In this document: piece by piece, positions 6,413-14,411 of the stretch
Numbering within the stretch: the stretch's first letter is position 1
How the letters are laid out: each line of letters starts with the position of its first letter
Position numbers and translations under genes: made by a program
The notes under the pieces: model-generated
Database searches by the model: none
The model's input: only the letters and a program-made list of their open reading frames with translations
What the model was told of the DNA's origin: nothing
From: Rhodoferax sp.
GTDB taxonomy: Bacteria > Pseudomonadota > Gammaproteobacteria > Burkholderiales > Burkholderiaceae_C
Direction of reading: 5' to 3'
DNA length: 19,173 nt
NCBI GenBank assembly: GCA_021737905.1
Contig: JAIPDA010000012.1
Location: 1 to 19,173, forward strand

Positions 6413-6664
6413 ATGACCAGCGACGAACTCCAGGCCATCATCAGCGCCGGCATTGACTGCCAGCACATCGAACTCTCGGGCGACGGCCAGCATTGGTACG
6501 CCACCATCGTGTCCAGCGCTTTCGAAGGCCAGCGGCTGATACAGCGCCACCAGCGGGTCTATGCCACGCTGGGCGGGCGCTTGCAGACCAATGAAGTGCA
6601 CGCCCTGTCGATGAAAACCTTCACGCCCGCTGAATGGGCCAGCCAAGCAGCCAAGACCGAATAA
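6413..6664 (+). CDS. ibaG: BolA/IbaG family protein
   Basis: This 83-residue protein belongs to the BolA family; proteins of this branch bind monothiol glutaredoxins and [2Fe-2S] clusters. It has the family layout: an N-terminal helix, a strand with Cys16 (IDCQHIEL), the block FEGQRLIQRHQRVYATLG (37-54) and the C-terminal signature EVHALSMKTFTPAEW (61-75). His46 and His63 are candidate cluster ligands. Neighbourhood separates IbaG from BolA: in E. coli ibaG lies between mlaB and murA, and here it precedes murA by eight bases. The sequence just upstream (from 6396) is AT-rich, without a convincing Shine-Dalgarno sequence. Confidence 0.9.
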   Translation: MTSDELQAIISAGIDCQHIELSGDGQHWYATIVSSAFEGQRLIQRHQRVYATLGGRLQTNEVHALSMKTFTPAEWASQAAKTE

Positions 6665-6672
6665 CCCAAACC

Positions 6673-7956
6673 ATGGACAAGTTACGCATCAAGGGCGGTC
6701 AGTCGCTCGCCGGCACCGTTGATATTTCGGGTGCCAAAAACGCCGCTTTGCCGGAGCTGTGCGCTGCGCTGCTCAGCGACGAGCCCGTCACGCTGACCAA
6801 TGTGCCGCGGCTGCAAGACGTCTCGACCATGCTCAAGCTGATTCGCAACATGGGCGTGAGCGCCGTGCAGGGCGAAGCCGGCCAGAGCGACTCCGGCACT
6901 GTGCGTATCGACGCCGGTGCCCTGAACAAGCCCGAGGCCCCCTACGAGCTGGTGAAAACCATGCGTGCTTCGGTGTTGGCACTGGGCCCGCTGCTGGCGC
7001 GCTTTGGCCGCGCCACGGTCTCGCTGCCGGGCGGTTGCGCCATTGGCTCGCGGCCGGTGGACCAGCACATCAAGGGCTTGCAGGCCATGGGCGCTGAGAT
7101 TACCGTGGAGCACGGCTACATGGTGGCGCGCCTGGCGCCGGGCCTGAAGCGCTTGCAAGGCTGCCACCTCACCACCGACATGGTGACCGTGACGGGCACT
7201 GAAAACTTCATGATGGCGGCAGCGCTGGCCGAGGGCGAAACCGTGTTGGAAAACGCAGCGCAGGAGCCCGAGATCGGCGATCTGGCTGAAATGCTCATCG
7301 CGATGGGCGCCCGCATTGAAGGCCAGGGCACGCGGCGTATCCGCATTCAGGGCGTCGAGCGCCTGCATGGCGCGACGCACCAGGTGGTGGCTGACCGCAT
7401 CGAGACCGGCACTTTCTTATGCGCCGTCGCCGCTGCCGGCGGTGACGTTGTGCTGCGCCACGGCCGCGCCGACCATCTGGAAGTGGTCATCGAAAAACTC
7501 CGCGAAGCCGGCGCCACGGTCACGGCGGGCGAGGGCTTCATCCGCATTACCTCCAAGGGCCGGCTGAAGGCGCAGTCCTTTCGCACCACTGAATACCCCG
7601 GCTTTCCGACCGACATGCAGGCGCAGTTCATGGCGCTCAATGCGGTGTCGCACGGCACCAGCAAGGTGACGGAAACCATTTTTGAAAATCGCTTCATGCA
7701 CGTCAACGAGATGGTGCGTCTGGGTGCCAAGATCCAGATCGACGGCAAGGTCGCGTTGATGGAGGGCGTCGAAAAGCTCTCCGGCGCCACCGTCATGGCC
7801 ACCGACTTACGGGCTTCTGCCAGCCTGGTGATTGCCGGCCTGGTGGCCGAGGGCGAGACCGTGGTGGAGCGCATCTACCACCTGGACCGCGGCTACGATC
7901 AGATGGAAAGCAAACTGCGCGGCATTGGCGCTGACATTGAACGGGTCCAAGCATGA
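6673..7956 (+). CDS. murA: UDP-N-acetylglucosamine 1-carboxyvinyltransferase MurA
   Basis: MurA catalyses the first committed step of peptidoglycan synthesis in the cytoplasm, transferring enolpyruvate from PEP to UDP-GlcNAc. The 427-residue protein shows the N-terminal ISGAKNAALPELCAALL, with the substrate-binding Lys22-Asn23 pair, and the catalytic loop LPGGCAIGSRPVDQH. Cys122 (codon 7036-7038) corresponds to E. coli Cys115, so the enzyme should be fosfomycin-sensitive. The later blocks EYPGFPTDMQAQFMAL, ENRFMHVNEMVRLGA and IYHLDRGYDQMESKLRGIGA are all present. I chose ATG 6673 because the protein then starts MDKLRIKGG like the family; upstream in-frame codons would overlap ibaG and add unrelated residues. 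It overlaps hisG by 4 bases, linking cell-wall and histidine genes. Confidence 0.96.
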   Translation: MDKLRIKGGQSLAGTVDISGAKNAALPELCAALLSDEPVTLTNVPRLQDVSTMLKLIRNMGVSAVQGEAGQSDSGTVRIDAGALNKPEAPYELVKTMRASVLALGPLLARFGRATVSLPGGCAIGSRPVDQHIKGLQAMGAEITVEHGYMVARLAPGLKRLQGCHLTTDMVTVTGTENFMMAAALAEGETVLENAAQEPEIGDLAEMLIAMGARIEGQGTRRIRIQGVERLHGATHQVVADRIETGTFLCAVAAAGGDVVLRHGRADHLEVVIEKLREAGATVTAGEGFIRITSKGRLKAQSFRTTEYPGFPTDMQAQFMALNAVSHGTSKVTETIFENRFMHVNEMVRLGAKIQIDGKVALMEGVEKLSGATVMATDLRASASLVIAGLVAEGETVVERIYHLDRGYDQMESKLRGIGADIERVQA

Positions 7957-8591
7957 TCACACTGGCACTCTCGAAAGGGCGGATTTTTGACGACATCCTG
8001 TCGCTGCTCAAGGCGGCCGGCATCGAGGTGCTCGACGACCCTGAAAAGTCACGCAAGCTGATTCTGCGCACCAACCAGCCCGACGTTCGCGTGGTGCTGG
8101 TGCGCGCCACCGATGTGCCGACCTACGTGCGGTACGGCGGCGCTGACATGGGCGTGGTCGGCAAAGACACCCTGCTCGAGTCCGGCAGCCAGGGTCTGTA
8201 CCAGCCGCTGGATTTACAAATTGCCAAGTGCCGCATCAGCGTGGCCGTGCGAGATGGCTTTGACTATGCCGCCGCCGTGCGCCAGGGCAGCCGGCTCAAA
8301 GTGGCCACCAAGTACGTGGCGATTGCGCGTGATTTTTTTGCTGCCAAGGGCGTGCACGTGGACCTCATCAAGTTGTATGGCAGCATGGAGCTTGCCCCGC
8401 TGACGGGCCTGGCCGACGCCATCGTCGATCTGGTCTCAACGGGTAACACGCTCAAGGCCAACCACCTGGTCGAAGTCGAACGCATCATGGACATCAGCTC
8501 GCGCCTGGTGGTCAACCAGGCCGCGCTCAAGCTCAAACAAGAACCGATCCGCCGCATCATCGACGCCATGGCCAAGGCCGTGGCTGCCTGA
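7953..8591 (+). CDS. hisG: ATP phosphoribosyltransferase, short form HisG
   Basis: HisG performs the first step of histidine synthesis, joining ATP and PRPP to give phosphoribosyl-ATP. The 212-residue protein is the short form: it has the two catalytic lobes (start MITLALSKGRIFDD; PRPP-binding stretch DLVSTGNTLKAN at 159-170) but no C-terminal ACT-like regulatory domain. Short HisG enzymes work in a hetero-octamer with HisZ, a HisRS-like paralogue that carries feedback regulation. No hisZ is present in this window, so it must lie elsewhere. The start codon overlaps the murA stop (ATGA). hisD follows after six bases. Confidence 0.96.
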   Translation: MITLALSKGRIFDDILSLLKAAGIEVLDDPEKSRKLILRTNQPDVRVVLVRATDVPTYVRYGGADMGVVGKDTLLESGSQGLYQPLDLQIAKCRISVAVRDGFDYAAAVRQGSRLKVATKYVAIARDFFAAKGVHVDLIKLYGSMELAPLTGLADAIVDLVSTGNTLKANHLVEVERIMDISSRLVVNQAALKLKQEPIRRIIDAMAKAVAA

Positions 8592-8597
8592 CCCGCC

Positions 8598-9941
8598 ATG
8601 ACTCTGCAAGCTCGTCCCGCCCGCCTGTCCAGTTTGGACGCTTCGTTTGAAGCGGACTTCAAGGCCCGGCTGCATTGGTCGGCCGACGCCGACGCTGCCA
8701 TTGAAGAGCGGGTCGCTGCCATCCTGGCCGACGTGCAGCAGCGAGGCGATGCCGCTGTGCTTGACTACACGCAGCGCTTTGACGGCCTGACGGCCGCCAG
8801 TGTGCAGGCGCTGGAGCTGACGCAGGCCGAACTCAAAGCGGCCTTTGAGGGCCTTCCTGCGGCCCAGCGCACGGCCTTGCAAGCGGCAGCGGCCCGAGTG
8901 CGCAGCTACCACGAAGCACAGAAAAAAGCCTCGGGCGAGAGCTGGAGCTACCTTGACGAAGACGGTACTTTGCTGGGCCAAAAAGTCACGCCGCTGGACC
9001 GCGTGGGCATTTACGTGCCCGGCGGCAAGGCGGCTTACCCGTCTTCGGTGCTGATGAACGCGATTCCCGCGCAGGTGGCCGGCGTGGGCGAGATCATCAT
9101 GGTGGTGCCAACGCCGCGCGGCGAGAAAAACCCGCTGGTGCTGGCCGCCGCCTACGTGGCCGGCGTCAGCCGCGCCTTCACCATCGGCGGCGCGCAGGCG
9201 GTGGCTGCGCTGGCCTACGGCACGGCTACAGTGCCTGCGGTGGACAAAATCACCGGTCCCGGCAATGCCTACGTGGCTGCTGCCAAGCGCCGCGTGTTCG
9301 GCACCGTGGGCATCGACATGATCGCCGGTCCCTCCGAGATTCTGGTGCTGGCCGACGGCAGCACACCGGCCGACTGGGTGGCGATGGATTTGTTCAGCCA
9401 GGCCGAACACGATGAGCTGGCGCAAAGCATTTTGCTCAGCCCCGACGCTGCCTACATTGACGCCGTGCAAGCCGCCATCGACCGCCTGCTGCCCGCCATG
9501 CCGCGCGCGGCCATCATCGCCAAGTCGCTGACTGACCGCGGCGCGCTGATCCACACGCGCAGCATGGAAGAAGCCTGCGCCCTGAGCAACCGCATCGCAC
9601 CTGAGCATCTGGAAGTCTCCAGCCAAGAGCCCGGGCGCTGGGAGCCGCTGCTCAAACACGCCGGCGCTATTTTTCTGGGCGCCTACACCAGTGAAAGCCT
9701 GGGCGACTACTGCGCCGGCCCCAACCACGTGCTGCCCACCAGCGGCACCGCGCGCTTTTCCAGCCCGCTGGGCGTTTACGACTTTCAAAAGCGCTCCAGC
9801 CTGATCGAAGTCAGCGAAGCTGGCGCCCAAGTGCTGGGCCCGGTGGCGGCCGAGCTGGCTTACGGCGAAGGCCTGCAAGCGCATGCGCGCGCCGCCGAGT
9901 TCCGTCTGCGCAGCGTGCCGCCTATGCGGGAAAAACCATGA
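8598..9941 (+). CDS. hisD: Histidinol dehydrogenase HisD
   Basis: HisD carries out the last two oxidations of the pathway, L-histidinol to L-histidine, using two NAD+ and a zinc ion. The 447-residue protein contains the expected zinc ligands Gln268, His271 (FSQAEHDE), Asp370 (SLGDYCAGPNHVLPT) and His429, and the catalytic Glu336-His337 pair in IAPEHLEV. The glycine-rich blocks GIYVPGGKAAYPSSVLMN (137-154) and KITGPGNAYVAAAKR are also intact. It is slightly longer than E. coli HisD (434) through its N-terminal region. It sits six bases after hisG and overlaps hisC by 4 bases. The complementary strand has a long open frame across this gene, which I regard as a GC-composition shadow. Confidence 0.96.
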   Translation: MTLQARPARLSSLDASFEADFKARLHWSADADAAIEERVAAILADVQQRGDAAVLDYTQRFDGLTAASVQALELTQAELKAAFEGLPAAQRTALQAAAARVRSYHEAQKKASGESWSYLDEDGTLLGQKVTPLDRVGIYVPGGKAAYPSSVLMNAIPAQVAGVGEIIMVVPTPRGEKNPLVLAAAYVAGVSRAFTIGGAQAVAALAYGTATVPAVDKITGPGNAYVAAAKRRVFGTVGIDMIAGPSEILVLADGSTPADWVAMDLFSQAEHDELAQSILLSPDAAYIDAVQAAIDRLLPAMPRAAIIAKSLTDRGALIHTRSMEEACALSNRIAPEHLEVSSQEPGRWEPLLKHAGAIFLGAYTSESLGDYCAGPNHVLPTSGTARFSSPLGVYDFQKRSSLIEVSEAGAQVLGPVAAELAYGEGLQAHARAAEFRLRSVPPMREKP

Positions 9942-11056
9942 CCTCCAAACCCGCAGGGCTGTCGCCTGAACTTCAACAACGCATCCGCCAGGACGTGCAA
10001 TCCATGCACGCCTATGCCGTCCAGGACTCGGCCGGCATGGTCAAGTTAGATGCCATGGAGAACCCGCACCGGCTGCCGGCTGAGTTGCAGACTGAGCTTG
10101 GCCGGCGACTGGGCGCGCTGGCGATCAACCGCTACCCGGACGGGCGCGTCAATGACTTGCGCAGGGCGTTGGCCGCTTATGCGCAGATGCCCGAGGGCTT
10201 TGACATCATGTTGGGCAACGGCTCGGACGAGCTGATCTCTTTGCTGGCGCTGGCTTGCGATGTGCCCGGCGCCAAGGTGCTGGCACCCGTGCCCGGCTTC
10301 GTTATGTACGCCATGAGCGCGCAGTTGCAAGGCCTGGCTTTTGTCGGCGTGCCCTTGACAGCTGATTTTGAGTTGGACGAAGCGGCCATGCTGGCGGCCA
10401 TCGCCACGCACAAGCCGTCCATCGTTTACCTGGCCTACCCGAACAACCCGACCGCTACTTTGTGGGACGACGCGGTGATCGAGTGTATCGTCCTGGCCGT
10501 TGGCGGGCAAGGCGGCCTGGTCGTGATGGACGAGGCCTACCAGCCGTTTTCCAGTAAGAGTTACATAGACCGTATCGCGCGCCACAGCCACGTGCTCTTG
10601 ATGCGCACGCTCAGCAAGTTCGGCCTGGCAGGTGTGCGTCTGGGCTACATGATGGGCCCCCAGGCACTGATCGCCGAGATCGACAAGGTGCGTCCCCCCT
10701 ACAACACCAGCGTCCTTAACTGCGAGGCCGCATTGTTTGCGCTGGAGCACCAGGCGGCATTCGCCGGCCAGGCCGCCGACCTGATGGCTCAGCGCCAGCG
10801 TCTGCTGGCTGCGCTGCGCGCCATGCCCGGGCTCAAGGCTTGGGACAGCGACGCCAACATGATTCTGGTGCGGGTGACCGCTGATGAAGGTGATGCCGAC
10901 GCCGCCAGCCGGGTTTTCGAGCGCCTGAAGGCGGGCGGCGTACTCGTCAAAAACGTTTCTAAAATGCACACATTGCTGGCCAACTGCCTGCGCCTAACCG
11001 TCGGCACTGAAGCCGAGAACACGCAGCTGCTGGTAACCCTTGAAAAAGCCCTATGA
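9938..11056 (+). CDS. hisC: Histidinol-phosphate aminotransferase HisC
   Basis: HisC is the PLP-dependent aminotransferase that converts imidazole-acetol phosphate to histidinol phosphate. The 372-residue protein shows fold-type I features: GNGSDELI (93-100) for phosphate binding, YPNNPTATL (167-175), VVMDEAYQPF (195-204) with the PLP-contacting Asp and Tyr, and the Schiff-base lysine Lys227 in RTLSKFGLAGVRLGY. An early LDAMENPHRLP segment (37-47) matches the substrate-binding ENP motif. Length is ordinary. It is overlapped by hisD upstream and hisB downstream, each by 4 bases, so translation of hisD-C-B is probably coupled. Confidence 0.95.
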   Translation: MTSKPAGLSPELQQRIRQDVQSMHAYAVQDSAGMVKLDAMENPHRLPAELQTELGRRLGALAINRYPDGRVNDLRRALAAYAQMPEGFDIMLGNGSDELISLLALACDVPGAKVLAPVPGFVMYAMSAQLQGLAFVGVPLTADFELDEAAMLAAIATHKPSIVYLAYPNNPTATLWDDAVIECIVLAVGGQGGLVVMDEAYQPFSSKSYIDRIARHSHVLLMRTLSKFGLAGVRLGYMMGPQALIAEIDKVRPPYNTSVLNCEAALFALEHQAAFAGQAADLMAQRQRLLAALRAMPGLKAWDSDANMILVRVTADEGDADAASRVFERLKAGGVLVKNVSKMHTLLANCLRLTVGTEAENTQLLVTLEKAL

Positions 11057-11664
11057 CCACCACCCCATCCCAGCCGGCGCGCACCGCTGAAGTCACGCGC
11101 AACACGGCGGAAACCCAAATCACCGCCCGGGTCAATCTGGACGGCACCGGTGTTTCGCGCTTGGCCACCGGCATCGGCTTTTTTGACCACATGCTCGACC
11201 AGATCGCCCGCCATGGGCTGATCGACCTGGACATCCAGGCCGCAGGCGACTTGCATATTGACGGTCATCACACGGTGGAAGACGTTGGCATCACCCTGGG
11301 TCAGGCCGTAGCGCTGGCGGTCGGCGATAAAAAAGGCTTGCGCCGTTATGGTCACGCCTACGTGCCGCTGGACGAAGCGCTCAGTCGCGTGGTGATCGAT
11401 TTTTCCGGGCGCCCCGGCCTGGTGATGAACGTGCCTTTTAAGAGCGGCATGATCGGCAGCTTTGACTCGCAACTGGCCTATGAGTTTTTTCAGGGCTTTG
11501 CCAATCACGCTTTTGTCACCCTGCACATCGACAACCTGCGTGGCGAAAACGCCCATCATCAGGCCGAGACAGTGTTCAAGGCCTTTGCCCGCGCCCTGCG
11601 CATGGCGCTCGAGCTGGACCCGCGCATGGCCGGAGTGATCCCCTCGACCAAGGGTTCGCTCTGA
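11053..11664 (+). CDS. hisB: Imidazoleglycerol-phosphate dehydratase HisB (monofunctional)
   Basis: HisB dehydrates imidazole glycerol phosphate to imidazole-acetol phosphate using two manganese ions in a 24-mer. The 203-residue protein has only the dehydratase domain, without the N-terminal histidinol-phosphate phosphatase found in E. coli HisB. Metal-binding motifs are complete: FFDHMLDQIARHG (43-55), DGHHTVED (70-77) and the C-terminal ENAHHQAE (165-172). The first 17 residues are a non-conserved Thr/Pro-rich leader. The pathway phosphatase must therefore be encoded outside the window. ATG 11053 overlaps the hisC stop. A gap of 37 bases follows before hisH; it holds a short inverted repeat GCATC-T-GATGC but no convincing promoter. 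Confidence 0.96.
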   Translation: MTTTPSQPARTAEVTRNTAETQITARVNLDGTGVSRLATGIGFFDHMLDQIARHGLIDLDIQAAGDLHIDGHHTVEDVGITLGQAVALAVGDKKGLRRYGHAYVPLDEALSRVVIDFSGRPGLVMNVPFKSGMIGSFDSQLAYEFFQGFANHAFVTLHIDNLRGENAHHQAETVFKAFARALRMALELDPRMAGVIPSTKGSL

Positions 11665-11701
11665 GCCTTGAACTGCTTTCAATGCAGCATCTGATGCCTT
11701 C

Positions 11702-12385
11702 ATGACTGTGATGAAAAAAGTGGCCGTCGTCGATTACGGCATGGGCAATTTGCGCTCGGTGTCGCAGGCGCTGGTGCATGTGGCCGAGGGCACTGGCTTT
11801 GAGGTCATCGTGACTGGCAGGGTGCAAGATGTGCTGGATGCCGACCGCGTGGTGCTGCCCGGTCAGGGTGCCATGCGCGACTGTATGCACGAGCTCGATG
11901 CGTCCGGCATGCGCCAGGCCGTGCTGCATGCAGCGGCCAACAAGCCTTTGTTTGGCGTTTGCGTGGGCATGCAGATGCTGCTCGAGCACAGTGAAGAAGG
12001 GCAGGTCGGAGTGGGTACCCCTGCGCTGGGGCTGTTTGCCGGCGAAGTCTTGAAATTTGACCTGGCAGGCCGCTTGCAGCTCGATGGCAGCTGTTTTAAA
12101 GTCCCGCAAATGGGCTGGAACCAGGTTTTTCAAGGCAGCGCACAGGCCCCCTCCATGGCGCACCCGCTTTGGCAGGGTATTGCCGACGGCGCCTATTTCT
12201 ACTTTGTGCACAGTTTCTACGCCAAGCCGTCTGATGCGCGCCACACTGTCGGCGAAGCTGACTACGGTGGGCGCTTCACAGCGGCGCTGGCGCGGGATAA
12301 TATTTTTGCTACCCAGTTCCACCCTGAAAAAAGTGCTGAGCAAGGGCTGGCCCTGTACCGTAACTTTCTGCATTGGCAGCCTTGA
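11702..12385 (+). CDS. hisH: Imidazole glycerol phosphate synthase glutaminase subunit HisH
   Basis: HisH is the class I glutamine amidotransferase subunit that makes ammonia for HisF. The 227-residue protein carries the full catalytic triad: nucleophile Cys87 in GVCVGMQMLLE, and His207 and Glu209 in TQFHPEKS. VVDYGMGNLRSV (9-20) and VLPGQGAMRDCM (51-62, oxyanion strand region) are also present. It is longer than E. coli HisH (196) because of insertions around residues 25-35 and 105-135, which fits betaproteobacterial homologues as I recall them. ATG 11702 is used; ATG 11711 (MKKVAVVDYG) is an equally plausible start that removes three residues. Neither has a strong Shine-Dalgarno sequence. 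Confidence 0.94.
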   Translation: MTVMKKVAVVDYGMGNLRSVSQALVHVAEGTGFEVIVTGRVQDVLDADRVVLPGQGAMRDCMHELDASGMRQAVLHAAANKPLFGVCVGMQMLLEHSEEGQVGVGTPALGLFAGEVLKFDLAGRLQLDGSCFKVPQMGWNQVFQGSAQAPSMAHPLWQGIADGAYFYFVHSFYAKPSDARHTVGEADYGGRFTAALARDNIFATQFHPEKSAEQGLALYRNFLHWQP

Positions 12386-12409
12386 CTCTTTTTTCATCTT
12401 TCACGAAAC

Positions 12410-13150
12410 ATGCTACTCATCCCTGCGATTGACCTGAAGGACGGCCTGTGTGTGCGTCTCAAACAGGGCGATATGGACCAGTCCACCACCTTTGGCGAAG
12501 ACCCGGCGGCCATGGCCCGCAGCTGGGTGGACAAGGGAGCGCGGCGACTTCACCTGGTGGATTTGAACGGTGCATTTGCCGGGAAACCCAAGAATGAAGC
12601 GGCGATACGCAAGATCCTGCTTGAGGTCGGCAGCGAAATCGATGTGCAACTCGGCGGCGGCATTCGCGACCTGGACACCATTGAGCGCTACCTGGACGCC
12701 GGGCTGCGCTACGTCATCATCGGTACCGCCGCCGTTAAAAACCCTGGTTTTCTGCAAGACGCCTGCACCGCTTTTGGCGGCCACATCATCGTCGGCCTGG
12801 ACGCCAAGGATGGCAAGGTGGCCACCGACGGCTGGAGCAAATTGACCGGCCATGAGGTGGTCGACCTGGCCAAGAAGTTTGAGGACTACGGCGTCGAATC
12901 CATCATCTACACCGACATCGGCCGTGACGGCATGCTCAGCGGCATCAACATTGAGGCCACTACGCGGCTGGCTCAGGCCTTGAGCATTCCTGTCATCGCT
13001 TCGGGCGGCCTGTCCAGCATGGCCGACATCGAAGCACTGTGCGCTGTCGAAGAAGAAGGCGTAGAAGGCGTGATCTGCGGCCGCTCTATTTACAGTGGTG
13101 ACCTCGACTTTGCGGCCGCTCAGGCCCGCGCCGACGAGCTCAACGGCTAA
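12410..13150 (+). CDS. hisA: Phosphoribosylformimino-AICAR-phosphate isomerase HisA
   Basis: HisA is the TIM-barrel isomerase that opens the aminoaldose ring of ProFAR to give PRFAR, the substrate of HisHF. The 246-residue protein has the catalytic aspartates Asp8 (PAIDLKDG) and Asp131 (VGLDAKDGKV), the phosphate-binding loop QLGGGIRD (80-87), and the second-half motif YTDIGRDGMLSG (167-178) followed by IASGGLSS. This half-barrel duplication is typical of HisA/HisF. The 24-base gap after hisH is pyrimidine-rich with a T6 run but lacks a hairpin, so I do not call a terminator. hisF begins 19 bases after the stop. Confidence 0.96.
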   Translation: MLLIPAIDLKDGLCVRLKQGDMDQSTTFGEDPAAMARSWVDKGARRLHLVDLNGAFAGKPKNEAAIRKILLEVGSEIDVQLGGGIRDLDTIERYLDAGLRYVIIGTAAVKNPGFLQDACTAFGGHIIVGLDAKDGKVATDGWSKLTGHEVVDLAKKFEDYGVESIIYTDIGRDGMLSGINIEATTRLAQALSIPVIASGGLSSMADIEALCAVEEEGVEGVICGRSIYSGDLDFAAAQARADELNG

Positions 13151-13169
13151 GCGGCATGGCCAGCGCCTG

Positions 13170-13949
13170 ATGCTCGCCAAACGAATCATCCCCTGCCTGG
13201 ATGTCACCGGCGGACGCGTCGTCAAGGGCGTCAATTTCCTCGAGCTGCGCGACGCCGGTGACCCGGTCGAAATCGCTGCGCGCTACAACGACCAAGGCGC
13301 TGACGAGCTGACTTTTCTGGACATCACCGCCACCAGCGACAACCGCGACCTGATCCTGCACATCATTGAAGCAGTCGCCTCGCAGGTCTTTATTCCACTG
13401 ACTGTGGGCGGTGGCCTGCGCACGGTGGAGGACGTGCGGCGCCTGCTCAATGCCGGCGCTGACAAGACCAGCTTTAATTCGGCCGCATTGGCCAACCCGC
13501 AGGTGATTGAAGAGGCCTCGGCGCGTTACGGCGCGCAGTGCATCGTGGTCGCTATCGATGCCAAGCGCCGCTCTGACGAAGAGGCTCTGACACGCGGTCC
13601 GGGCTGGGATGTCTACAGCCATGGCGGGCGCAAAAACACCGGTCTGGATGCCGTGGCATGGGCCACTGAAATGGCGCGGCGCGGTGCCGGTGAAATTTTG
13701 CTCACCAGCATGGACCGTGATGGCACCAAATCCGGCTTTGACCTGGCACTCACGCGCGCTGTCAGCGGCGCGGTGAGCGTGCCGGTCATCGCCTCGGGCG
13801 GCGTTGGAAGTCTGGACGATCTGGCTGATGGCATACAGCTTGGCGGCGCCGATGCCGTGCTGGCCGCCAGCATTTTTCACTACGGTGAGTTCACTGTGCA
13901 GCAGGCCAAGCAGCGTATGGCTGAACGCGGTATCGCGGTTCGACTGTGA
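13170..13949 (+). CDS. hisF: Imidazole glycerol phosphate synthase cyclase subunit HisF
   Basis: HisF is the TIM-barrel cyclase that combines PRFAR with ammonia from HisH to give imidazole glycerol phosphate plus AICAR. The 259-residue protein has the general acid/base pair Asp11 (IIPCLDVTGGRVVKG) and Asp130 (VVAIDAKRR). The phosphate loops TVGGGLRTVED (78-88) and IASGGVGS are present, as is LTSMDRDGTKSGFD. I start it at ATG 13170, giving MLAKRIIPCLD as in the family; the frame is open further upstream into hisA, but those residues are not HisF-like. The downstream gap of 63 bases before hisI contains a GGCGC/GCGCC dyad and a GACAAT box. Confidence 0.96.
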   Translation: MLAKRIIPCLDVTGGRVVKGVNFLELRDAGDPVEIAARYNDQGADELTFLDITATSDNRDLILHIIEAVASQVFIPLTVGGGLRTVEDVRRLLNAGADKTSFNSAALANPQVIEEASARYGAQCIVVAIDAKRRSDEEALTRGPGWDVYSHGGRKNTGLDAVAWATEMARRGAGEILLTSMDRDGTKSGFDLALTRAVSGAVSVPVIASGGVGSLDDLADGIQLGGADAVLAASIFHYGEFTVQQAKQRMAERGIAVRL

Positions 13950-13975
13950 TGCCTGTCAAGCCAAGGCTGACTTTT

Positions 13976-14005
13976 GGCGCTGCATGGCGCCTGATCACCG
14001 ACAAT
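13976..14005 (+). promoter_or_regulatory. Possible hisI promoter with GGCGC dyad
   Basis: GACAAT (14000-14005) matches the -10 consensus at four positions and ends seven bases before the hisI ATG, so transcription could begin at or next to the start codon. A dyad GGCGC (13976-13980) / GCGCC (13987-13991) lies just upstream, with no recognisable -35 at the right distance. The 63-base gap is the longest between the his genes. Evidence is by pattern only. Confidence 0.25.
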
Positions 14006-14012
14006 AGATGCC

Positions 14013-14411
14013 ATGAATTGGTTAGATGAAGTTCGCTGGGACGAACGGGGCCTGATTCCCGTTATCGCCCAAGAGGCTGCCACTGGCGACGTGCTGATGT
14101 TCGCCTGGATGAACCGTGAGGCCTTGCAGGAAACCGCTGAATCCGGGCGGGCGGTGTATTTCAGCCGCTCGCGCTCGAGACTTTGGCGCAAGGGCGAAGA
14201 GTCGGGCCATGTTCAAGTCGTGCATGACATCCGGCTGGACTGTGACAACGATGTGGTCTTGCTCAAGGTGAGTCAGCTCGGTCAGGAGAGCGGTCCCGCC
14301 ATTGCCTGCCACACGGGGCGACACAGTTGTTTTTTCCACCGGTATGAAAACGGGCAATGGCGTGTGGCCGAGCCCGTGCTCAAAGACCCGCAAACCATTT
14401 ATCAAAAATGA
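14013..14411 (+). CDS. hisI: Phosphoribosyl-AMP cyclohydrolase HisI
   Basis: HisI opens the adenine ring of phosphoribosyl-AMP, the third step of histidine synthesis. The 132-residue protein is the monofunctional form, separate from the pyrophosphohydrolase (fused in E. coli). It shows VLMFAWMNREAL (27-38), the central GEESGHVQVVHDIRLDCDNDVVLLKV region with metal-binding Asp76, Asp78 and Asp80 and zinc ligand Cys77, and ACHTGRHSCFF, with Cys99 and Cys106 as the remaining zinc ligands. No Shine-Dalgarno sequence precedes ATG 14013. The stop overlaps the hisE start (ATGA, 14408-14411), so HisI and HisE, which act consecutively, are translationally linked. Confidence 0.96.
   Translation: MNWLDEVRWDERGLIPVIAQEAATGDVLMFAWMNREALQETAESGRAVYFSRSRSRLWRKGEESGHVQVVHDIRLDCDNDVVLLKVSQLGQESGPAIACHTGRHSCFFHRYENGQWRVAEPVLKDPQTIYQK

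Noticed and set aside
6634..6672. Longer N-terminus for MurA starting inside ibaG
   Set aside because: The extra residues are unlike MurA, while ATG 6673 gives the family start MDKLRIKGG.
8436..9884. Long minus-strand open frame of 482 codons opposite hisD
   Set aside because: It lies opposite well-conserved hisD, has a His/Gln/Gly/Arg-rich composition typical of a GC-rich antisense frame, and shows no recognisable domain.
11665..11701. GCATC-T-GATGC inverted repeat before hisH as an operator
   Set aside because: The arms are only five bases around a single central base, and no promoter element accompanies it; chance is a sufficient explanation.
12382..12409. TTGACT plus a T6 run between hisH and hisA as a promoter or terminator
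   Set aside because: No -10 box at a suitable distance and no hairpin before the T run; the gap is only 24 bases inside an operon.
13095..13169. Longer N-terminus for HisF reaching into hisA
   Set aside because: The residues are a frame-shifted shadow of hisA; ATG 13170 gives the conserved MLAKRIIPCLD start.
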